This document shows positions 1-8,000 of a stretch of 16,315 bases of DNA, one piece after another. The stretch comes from DAOVFN01 sp964607835. Its GTDB lineage: Archaea; Aenigmatarchaeota; Aenigmatarchaeia; QMZP01. The stretch's first letter is position 1. Each line of letters starts with the position of its first letter. The notes beneath the pieces were generated by a model, which saw only the letters and a program-made list of their open reading frames with translations, was not told the origin of the DNA and did not search any database. Position numbers and translations under genes: made by a program. The stretch is taken from NCBI GenBank assembly GCA_964607835.1, contig CAZSLL010000021.1, positions 1 through 16,315 of the forward strand. Reading direction: 5' to 3'.

Positions 1-1
1 A

Positions 2-2932
2 AGGCTGGAGGCCAGGCTGGAGTACGAGAACGGGTCTGCTGTGGGCGGGGAAAGCATGGAGTTCAGGATTGGCGGATATCTTGTGGGGAACAATGCCACC
101 AACTCAACAGGCCACGCAGTGCTGCACGGGAGCGTGCCCTATCAGGCAGGGACAGGGAGCTCTGCAATCAACGCAAGCTATGCGGGTTCAGCGGGCATAT
201 TCACAAGACCCGGATACAACGACACCGGGTCTGTTGATGTGCAGGATGAGCTCACCATAGATAATGTGCAGGCATCGCCCCAGACCACCGGGCACGGGCA
301 GGAGGTAGCACTTTCGGCAGACGTGTGGTCAAGGGTGGAGATGAGCCAGGTCAGGGCGAATATCACCTGGCCCAACGGCACAAGCCAGTGGGTTTCACTC
401 TCCCGGGGAAGCGGGGACTCCTGGAGCGCGGACATCCAGGACACCTGGCAATGGGGGAACTACACATACTACATAAACGCGAGCAACGCGGCGGGTTTCG
501 GGAACGACACCTCAGGCCAGGAGGGGGAGTTCTACGTGAGGTCAGGGAGCAGGCTGGTGCTGCACACAGAGACTGACCAGTATTCAATGAGCCAGGACGT
601 ATCTCTTGACAGGCCCTCCTGGTGGGACAGGGACTTCCTCTACAGGAAGCCAATAAACGTCACCGAGACATCAGGCTCTTCCCTGGAGGACTACCAGGTG
701 AACATAACCATTGACACCGCAGGCCTTATAGCAGGCTCAAGGATGCAGGAGGACTGCGGGGACATGAGGTTCGCCCTTTACAATCAGACCACAGGGCAGT
801 ACAGCGAGCTCTCCCACTGGTTCAGCCAGGACCAGTGCAGCTCAGGGAGCACGGTGTTCTGGGTCAGGGTTCCCTCGCTCGAAGCAGGAGGCACCGCAGA
901 GGTCCAGGCATATTACGGCAATGCCTCGGTGGACAGCACATCCAACATAAGCTCCACATTCGTGTTCGGGGATGACTTCAACAGGCAGGACTCCGCAACA
1001 GTGGGCAACGGATGGACAGAGGACTACCCCAGCTTCGCCAGTATTGAAGCAGGCATGCTGAAGGTGGCCTCAGGCACATCAACAGGGACATACAGGGAGC
1101 AGGTGCACCACAGCTTCGCCGGGCCCGAGATGGACTACGTTCTCGATTATTCGGGCAACGCGAGCCAGGCAGACAAGTACGTGTACTCCAACTACTTCGG
1201 GGAGTCCTCTAACACAAGGTTCGGCCTGGTGTTCGGGAGCGACGGAGTCATCAAGCTTCTCAACGGCTCCGCCTTCGAGGACACCTCATACAGCTATTCA
1301 TCAGGCACTGAGTACGGGTTCAGGATTCGGTACAGGGATTCGGCCGGCACTGTGGACTACTATGTTAACGACACCCTGGAGGGACAGGAGAAGAGGCCCA
1401 GCGCCGGGCCCCTCCAGAACCAGGTGGCCTTCGGAGGGGTATCGGGCAGCACGGCATACTGGGATGATGTCAGAATAAGGAAGATTGCCTCAAGCGAGCC
1501 ATCCGTGGAACCGGGTGGGGAGGAGACTCTGTTCAGCACAGTGAGGAACCCTGACGGCCACGGCCTCTCGGGCTATGCCATCCTCACAGTGGAGTCCAAT
1601 TCCTCGGGGGAATGGGAATGGATCTCCACCCAGGTCAACGACACCGGGCCAGGTTACCTGAGGACTGCCCAGTCCAATGGCTACATCAACCTCTCGGAGC
1701 TCTGGGATGCCAATCCCTGGAACACGGGTTCTGAGGCTGAGGGATGGTACAGGGTGAAGGCAGAGTTCACAGACCCCTGGGGCAGGCCACTGAAGAACGA
1801 TTCAGGACAGAATCTCTCAGCAACGGACATGTTCTACCTGAGCAACCGGGCACCATACCACTCGTCCCTTGGCTCCAGCGAGAGCTATCCCAGGCAGGGG
1901 GAAACCCTGCTGCTATCGGCTTACTGGGAGGATGACGACGGGCTGGAATCCTGGACACTGTCCTGGAACGCCACACAGTCAGGGAACTGGGAGAACGTTT
2001 CCTACGGGGATTTCAGCGGAACAGGGAACTGGTCCAACGCAAGCATCGAGGTTCCGGTCCAGGCCAACAGTACCCATGCATTCAGGTTCTATGCCAACGA
2101 CACCAGCGGGCTCATGAACTCAACAGGGCTGGGGTACTTCACTGTGTCAGGGAGTATGCTGGTGAGGCTGGTGGAGCCCCTGGACGGCAAGCTGGTTGCC
2201 AGGAACATAACCTTCACTCTCAACGCCACGGTGACCTGCGCGAACGGCACCTGCGGCGATGTGCAGGCCAGGGCAAGGTACAACCAGAGCGGCCAAGAGC
2301 CTGACTCTGACATACCGGAGAGCGAGAGCGCCCCGCTCTACCTGGCCTCGGGCCAGAGCCCTGATTCCTGCACAGGCAACCCGCTTGAGGACGGGGAGAG
2401 CTGCCAGCTATCCTGGGAGGTCAACGCCACCGGCCAGGTGGGCTCATCATGGAGGGTGGGCTCACTGTTCCAGTCAGGCCAGGACAACGTGCATGACAAC
2501 CATACCAGCAACAGCACAATCCACATAGTGTCCTGCATAATAGACCTCACTCTGGGCTTCAGCAACGTGTCCTTCGAGGCCATAGAGCCGGGCATGACCA
2601 GCAACGCCACAGGCAACCATGACTCCCAGTACAACATTACAGTGGAGCCCACAACAACATGCAGCATTGACATCTACGGAAGGGCTGACCATCTTGACAG
2701 GGATTCCGGCGGGTACAGCATCACGGTGGGAAACATGACCTACAGCAACACCACCAACCAGCGCACCGAAGGCAGGGAGATGAGCACGAGCTGGAAGGCA
2801 TTCGGGCTCTCCAGGCAGCCAGGGACTGACCTTGAGACATTCTACTGGATGGACGCCCCCCTCAGTGTCATGGAGGGACAGTACAACTCGACCCTGTACA
2901 TACAGGGAACAGAGGAGGGTGAGCAGCCATGA
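2..2932 (+). CDS. Giant secreted glycoprotein with Ig-like, DUF2341 and LamG-like domains (5' partial)
   Basis: The frame is open to the left edge and an Ig-like domain already runs through the GTG at 41 (residues before it read RLEARLEYENGSA), so the gene begins upstream of the window and 41 is not the start. Domains in order: the end of one Ig-like domain (about 2-235), a second (about 250-550), DUF2341 (about 626-950, with WWDRDFLYRKP at the front and DMRF, FWVRVPSL and YYGNAS as hallmarks), a LamG-like jelly-roll region (about 957-1490, from GDDFNR to WDDVRIRKI), Ig-like repeats (about 1500-2540), and a C-terminal beta domain (about 2545-2932). There are about 42 N-x-S/T sequons, so heavy N-glycosylation on the cell surface is expected. 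No C-terminal membrane anchor is visible; it may be held by an N-terminal segment outside the window or by partners. It ends in a 4-base overlap with the next gene. DUF2341 has no firmly known activity; adhesion or sugar binding is an inference. Confidence 0.88.
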   Translation, partial: RLEARLEYENGSAVGGESMEFRIGGYLVGNNATNSTGHAVLHGSVPYQAGTGSSAINASYAGSAGIFTRPGYNDTGSVDVQDELTIDNVQASPQTTGHGQEVALSADVWSRVEMSQVRANITWPNGTSQWVSLSRGSGDSWSADIQDTWQWGNYTYYINASNAAGFGNDTSGQEGEFYVRSGSRLVLHTETDQYSMSQDVSLDRPSWWDRDFLYRKPINVTETSGSSLEDYQVNITIDTAGLIAGSRMQEDCGDMRFALYNQTTGQYSELSHWFSQDQCSSGSTVFWVRVPSLEAGGTAEVQAYYGNASVDSTSNISSTFVFGDDFNRQDSATVGNGWTEDYPSFASIEAGMLKVASGTSTGTYREQVHHSFAGPEMDYVLDYSGNASQADKYVYSNYFGESSNTRFGLVFGSDGVIKLLNGSAFEDTSYSYSSGTEYGFRIRYRDSAGTVDYYVNDTLEGQEKRPSAGPLQNQVAFGGVSGSTAYWDDVRIRKIASSEPSVEPGGEETLFSTVRNPDGHGLSGYAILTVESNSSGEWEWISTQVNDTGPGYLRTAQSNGYINLSELWDANPWNTGSEAEGWYRVKAEFTDPWGRPLKNDSGQNLSATDMFYLSNRAPYHSSLGSSESYPRQGETLLLSAYWEDDDGLESWTLSWNATQSGNWENVSYGDFSGTGNWSNASIEVPVQANSTHAFRFYANDTSGLMNSTGLGYFTVSGSMLVRLVEPLDGKLVARNITFTLNATVTCANGTCGDVQARARYNQSGQEPDSDIPESESAPLYLASGQSPDSCTGNPLEDGESCQLSWEVNATGQVGSSWRVGSLFQSGQDNVHDNHTSNSTIHIVSCIIDLTLGFSNVSFEAIEPGMTSNATGNHDSQYNITVEPTTTCSIDIYGRADHLDRDSGGYSITVGNMTYSNTTNQRTEGREMSTSWKAFGLSRQPGTDLETFYWMDAPLSVMEGQYNSTLYIQGTEEGEQP

Positions 2933-3654
2933 GGAGGCTGATTCTCCTGCTGACAGTGGCAGCACTGGCCATGCAGGCCATGGGGCAGGCAGCAGAGGCA
3001 GGACCCTCCCTGGGAAGCGCTCAGGGAAGCAGTCGTGGCAGCATAGAGCAGGGAGGGGAGACCGTATTCAGGCTCTATCTCTTCAACACCCAGCAGGAGG
3101 AGGGGGTAAAGGTATCCCTGGGCACTGAGAAGGGCAGCGGTCTGGCAGTGAGCATCAGCCCGGCAGAACTCGAGCTGCCATACTCGGAGCCCGGGAGGGC
3201 CCTCGAGCCCGAGCCGGGTTTCGTGTTCATAGGCACCCCTGAGGGTGACGTCAGGGCAAGACAGGTCACTGTGAGGGTTTCCGCACCTCTCTCGGCAGAG
3301 GAGGGAGTGTATGAGGTGGTGGTCTACGCAGCCACTGAGAGGGGCCAGGGGACAGTGGGAGCGTCACAGACCAGGAGGTTCAGGTTCACGGTGGAGGTAG
3401 GAGAAGGCGAGAGCCAGGCCATGGAGCAGGGAGTGCAGGCCCAGTCCCCCAAGCAGGAGGATGCTGATGAAAATGAGACCCGGGAAGGGGACGATAGCGA
3501 CAGCAGCGGGAAGGACGAGCAGGAAGGCTTACAGGGAGAAGAGGAGGGCGGCTCCATAACCGGCGCAGCCACGGGCATCCCGGTGTTCGGGCCTCTCATA
3601 CTCATGGCAGCCATCGGGCTCCTGGTGGCCCTCAGGCTGCTGAAAAGGATTTAA
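2929..3654 (+). CDS. Small surface protein: signal peptide, beta domain, acidic linker, C-terminal membrane anchor
   Basis: 241 residues. The ATG at 2929 overlaps the previous stop (ATGA), with a Shine-Dalgarno GGAGG at 2914-2918, so translation is probably coupled. Residues 1-24 are a signal peptide (MRRLILLLTVAALAMQAMG). Residues 38-158 alternate hydrophobic strands and look like an Ig-like or CARDB-like beta sandwich. Residues 160-208 are a Glu/Asp/Ser/Gln-rich, probably disordered linker. Residues 209-216 read SITGAATG, followed by a membrane helix (about 217-236) and the basic end LLKRI. That gives an extracellular domain on a flexible stalk with a C-terminal anchor. The ITGA box just before the helix resembles C-terminal boxes I remember from DPANN surface proteins; whether it is a sorting signal is unknown. 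Its position suggests a partner of the giant protein encoded upstream, perhaps its anchor. I do not recognise a named family. Confidence 0.82.
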   Translation: MRRLILLLTVAALAMQAMGQAAEAGPSLGSAQGSSRGSIEQGGETVFRLYLFNTQQEEGVKVSLGTEKGSGLAVSISPAELELPYSEPGRALEPEPGFVFIGTPEGDVRARQVTVRVSAPLSAEEGVYEVVVYAATERGQGTVGASQTRRFRFTVEVGEGESQAMEQGVQAQSPKQEDADENETREGDDSDSSGKDEQEGLQGEEEGGSITGAATGIPVFGPLILMAAIGLLVALRLLKRI

Positions 3655-3677
3655 CGGTTAGGAGGCAATAGTTAACC

Positions 3678-5018
3678 ATGCTTGCGGTTCCGGTAGGGAA
3701 AAGGAGGAACGCGGCCCTTGCAATCTCAGCCATCCTGCTCATCCTGGCAGTGGCCCAGTTCACTGGATACTTTACCAAGACCATTTCCCTGGGCGTGAAC
3801 GTGGCGGCCTCAGTCCAGGGGGACATCAGTATCATCGAGGTGCCCTCCCATGTCACACAGTATGAGCCCGCCAACCTTTCCTTCTCCCTGAGCAACATGG
3901 GAAGCCTGGCCCTGAGCGGACGGGTGCGCGTGGAGGTAAGGGACAGCACGAATTCGACCTCTGATTCCTTCAGCTCTGGGCTTTACTCCCTTGAGCCCGG
4001 GAGCTACATAACATACACTGCACAGTGGTACCCTGACATTAACCTGGGGAACTACACCCTGTATGTCTGGGACAATGAGACAAGCCCCACTGACATGGAC
4101 TCAGTCAATCTCTCTGTCAGGTGCACGCCCGGGGAGTACCGCTGCTTCGGAAGCCAGCTCAGGGTGTGCTCCTCAGGAACCTCATGGAGTCTGGTGAGCG
4201 AGTGCACCCACGGGTGCCAGGCAGGTGCCTGCAACCCAGAGCCAGAGGACACCGGAGGCGGGGGCGGGGTATCAGCCATTCCCTCCATGCCCCACAGCAT
4301 GAACACTGACTACGTGGAGCCTGAGGTCTCTGCGGGCGGGAACTACACACATACCATCAGGGTCACAAACAACGGCACCAGCGCCCTCACTAACATTTCC
4401 CTCGAGGCCTGGTCTGATGAACTGGGAATCAGGGTCCCGGCCATAGAGGTCGGCATCCTCGAGACAGGACAGGCCGCCACCTTCATCATAGACCTTGGCG
4501 TTCCTGACATGGAGCCCGGCCAGTACCAGGTGGGCTTCAGGGTGATTTCTGACCAGCTCACCAGGGAGGGCAGAATCATTGTCACACTGGTACCCGGAGA
4601 GGAGGGCTTTGTGGAGCAGTGCTCTGACTCTATTGAGAGGTACTTCAGTACCCTGGACTCCCTGGACATGGACGTGAGGTCAGCAGAGATAAGGGGATAC
4701 GAGATGGAGGGGGTCAGGGAGCTCCTGAGGGACGCCATGGAGGAGCTGGACGTCATGAGGGACCTCAGGGAAAGGGGTCTGCATGAGGAGTGCAGCCTCA
4801 GGACAGACATACTGAGGAGAAAGATAGAGCAGGCAGTCATGGCCTACTCCATAGCCATAAGCAGGCCGGTGAGCATAATCTCATATCCCTGGCTCGAGCA
4901 CACCATAATGCTCTTCACCATAATCGCCCTGGTGGTGGTGATAGTGGCCCTGGTGGGCTGGAGAAGAATCATGTCATGGTACGACAGGCACAGGCTGAGG
5001 ATGCCGGACAGATGGTAG
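3678..5018 (+). CDS. Surface protein anchored at both ends, with two CARDB-like domains and a six-cysteine module
   Basis: 446 residues. The in-frame TAG at 3669-3671 makes the ATG at 3678 the first possible ATG; GGAGG lies at 3661-3665 with a longish 12-base spacer, 23 bases after the preceding gene. Residues 1-10 are basic, 12-30 form a membrane helix, about 45-148 a CARDB/NEW3-like beta domain, and 149-185 a six-cysteine module (C149, C156, C164, C176, C180, C185; C-x6-C-x7-C-x11-C-x3-C-x4-C). A Gly linker (193-197) leads to a second CARDB-like domain (about 212-305), a charged helical stalk (about 312-395, with C315 and C372), a second membrane helix (about 404-427) and a basic tail. Basic residues at both ends predict both termini inside and about 370 residues outside. 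Eight sequons lie in the outer part. Probably in one operon with the two genes before it. Function unknown; a scaffold or adhesin is an inference. The gene ends only 6 bases from the oppositely oriented coiled-coil gene. Confidence 0.85.
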   Translation: MLAVPVGKRRNAALAISAILLILAVAQFTGYFTKTISLGVNVAASVQGDISIIEVPSHVTQYEPANLSFSLSNMGSLALSGRVRVEVRDSTNSTSDSFSSGLYSLEPGSYITYTAQWYPDINLGNYTLYVWDNETSPTDMDSVNLSVRCTPGEYRCFGSQLRVCSSGTSWSLVSECTHGCQAGACNPEPEDTGGGGGVSAIPSMPHSMNTDYVEPEVSAGGNYTHTIRVTNNGTSALTNISLEAWSDELGIRVPAIEVGILETGQAATFIIDLGVPDMEPGQYQVGFRVISDQLTREGRIIVTLVPGEEGFVEQCSDSIERYFSTLDSLDMDVRSAEIRGYEMEGVRELLRDAMEELDVMRDLRERGLHEECSLRTDILRRKIEQAVMAYSIAISRPVSIISYPWLEHTIMLFTIIALVVVIVALVGWRRIMSWYDRHRLRMPDRW

Positions 5019-5024
5019 AAAAGG

Positions 5025-8000
5025 TTACTTCTTGGGAGCGGTCTCTATCTCGCTCTTGAGGCTGCGCATCCTTCCCTCATATGTGTTTACCAGATTGTTC
5101 ATGTACTCCACGACGTACTCCTTGAAGTCTTTCATCTCGTCCCGGTTTGACTCAAGCCTCTGGCTGAGGTCTCCAATGGCGTTGTTGAGCTTGTCTATCT
5201 GCTGCTTGTCCTGCTTGGGAAGGGCCTGGATGCTGGACCTGTGGACCTCCTTCCATGCATCGAACTCCTCAATCATCTTGTCCATGGTCCTCAGCCTGGT
5301 GTCCACCTCGGTCTTGAGACCTGACAATGCCTTGTCAAGGCCCATCTTCATGTCGGTCTTGCTGTCCAGCTTGACCTGAAGGCCGGCTATCATGTTGTTG
5401 AGGTTGGTGAGCATCTTCTCTGATTCGCTGAGCCTCCTGCTCATCCTGTCGTATTCATCAGCCAGCTCACCGTTGCCCCCTGAGCCGTTCTGTGAGCCAG
5501 GAGCCTGCCTCAGGGAGGCCTCGGTATCCCTTATCTTGGATGCCTGCTCTGAGATGGCGTCTATGTTCCTCTGTGTCTTGGAGTAGAGGTCATCAAGCTT
5601 CTGCTTCATGCCCATGAACTCTGATGGTGGGGGCATAGCCTGGGTCCTTGAGGAGAGCTCATCCAGCCTGGAGCTTATCTTGCCGAGCTCACGGGAGTCT
5701 GCTGACTTCTCCACCCTGGAAGCCAGCTCATCAATCCTCTTCCCGAGGGACTCGAGCTCGCCTGCTGGCGGGCTGCCGCCCTGGATGCTGTCAAGCCTCT
5801 TCCTGAACGCGTCCATCTCGCTGTCGAACATGTCCTCATTGGTCTTCATCCTGTCTATGAGTTCGTCCTTGATGTCAGCCGTCAGCCTGTCAGTGTCAAT
5901 GCCCACATTCTTCTCCTTCTCCAGCCTGACATGGAGCTCTGATATCATGTTGTTGAGCTTCATGATGAGGTTCTCTGAGTCGTCCAGCCTCTTCTTCAGC
6001 CTCTGGTTCTCTGAGGACACCCTCTTCTCGGCTGCCGCGGACTCCCTGTCAATCCTCTCCCTGAGGCCCTTCTCGAGCTGGGCAAAGCTCTCCCTCTGCC
6101 TGGTAACCTCCTCGAGATTCTGCTGGGTCTTCACGTGCATGTCCTGGAACTTTCTTAGCAGGTTCTCGAACTCATGCTTCCTCTTGAGCTCGCCTGTCTC
6201 GGCATCCTTGATTGCCTTCGCGGTCTCCTCGCTTATCTCCTCGTCCACTGCCGCACGGTGCTTGTTGAGCATCTCCCTTATCTTGGTGTCCTGGCTGTCC
6301 ATGGCGGCCTTGAGCCTCTGCTCGAGCTGGCCAACCCTTCCCTTCTCCTCTATGAGCCTGTCGTTCATGCCCCTGAGCTCGCCCGAGAGGCTCTCCAGCC
6401 TGCTCTCCAGGGTCTCCCTGCTCTTGGCGAAGTCGCTGAGCTTCTCCCCTACCTTGGACATGACCTCTGAGTCGAGGTGCTCCTCAAGGGCCTTCAGGCC
6501 TGAGAGCTGCTCCCTCATCTCGCCAATCTGCTTCAGCTCCTCATCCATGCCGGACAGGCGCTCCTTGAGGGACTCGATTTCAGCCTGCTTCCCTTCCAGC
6601 CCTGTGAGCCTCTTGCCGATAGAGCCCATCTCCTCCAGCCCCTTCTCCAGGCCCGAAACGTTCTGACTTATGTCATGTGACAGCCTCTCCTCAACCTGCT
6701 TAAGCCTGTCCCTCATGAGCTGCTCCATTTGCTTCTGGGCTGACCCCATCAACTTGTCGTCAGAGAGCGCCCTCTTCACTGCTGAGTCCAGCTCGGCGTC
6801 CTTAACAGTGGTCTTCTTGTCAACCTCTGAGAAGGCATCCTCGAGGTTGTCAATCCTCTTGGAGACGGATTTTATGGTCTCCACGAACTCTGATTCTGAG
6901 ACTGACTTGGTGCTAAGGCCCTGGGAGAGCTTCTCGAGCTCGCCCACCCTGCTCTTCAGCCCGGTGATGGCTGAGGCGTTCTTCTCCATTCCGCCTGCCT
7001 GCTTCTCAGAAAGGTGCCTGGTGACCTCGCTGAACCTCTTCTCGTAAGAGCTTATCATTCCCTGGACATGCTCCATGACCCGGTCCTTGAACTCTTCTAT
7101 CTCCTTTGCCCTGGAATCGAGCTTGCTGGACATCTGATTGACCGCAGACGCCAGCTCGTCTATCCTCTCCTCCCTGGCCTTGCCCTCTGACCGGTTCTCC
7201 TTCTCCAGGGACATGAGCCTCTCCTGGGATGTGGAGAACTCCCGGCTCATTCCCCTCACGTCTGACTTAAGGGAGGCCACACTCTCGGCCAGGAACTCCT
7301 TTGACTCGAGTATCTTGTTTATGGTGCTTGTATGCTTTTCCAGCGTTCCGGGCAGGTTCTCGGTAACAGCCTCAAGGTGGTCAATCCTCTTGTTGATTTC
7401 CCCGACCTCTGAGGCCTTCTTGGCAATATCCTTAGAGGCCAGCTCTATGCCCGAGACCCTCTCCCTCAGGCTGTCCAGTTCCTTGCGGTTCTCTGAGACG
7501 TGCCTGGCCGCGGTGGCCACGTCAGAAAGGCTGCTCCTGATCTGGGTTATGGCACCGTTCTCCTCGAACAGCCCCTTGGAGAGGTCCTGGATACTGGAGG
7601 AGAGCTTCCTGTCAACCTCAGAAATCCTGCTTTCGATGAGCTTGTTGGCGCTGTCATGGGCCTTCTTGAGGAGCTTCTCCTGGCCAGTAGCCTGCTCAAT
7701 GGAGGCCTCCAGACTAGCCACGTGGGAGCGCAGGCTCTTGTCCAGGCCGGCTATCTCTGAGTGTGCCTTGGCAAGCCCCCCGCTGAGCTCTTTGACCCTT
7801 GACGAGAAGTCAGAGGAGCGCACCATGCTCCCCGAGAGCTCCTCCAGTGAGTCCAGCTTCTCCCTGAGCATGGATATCTCGCCCGGAACGGACTCCAGGG
7901 ATGCCAGGGACTGTGAGAGGCCGTCCAGCCTCTTCTCATGGGTCCTGGCCGTGGTTCCCATGTCCTGCTCGAGCCTCGATACCCGCTTGAGCTCCTCTCT

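Noticed and set aside
41..70. GTG at 41 or ATG at 56 as start of the first gene
   Set aside because: The same frame stays open to the first base, and the residues before 41 continue the Ig-like domain, so the gene is cut by the window edge.
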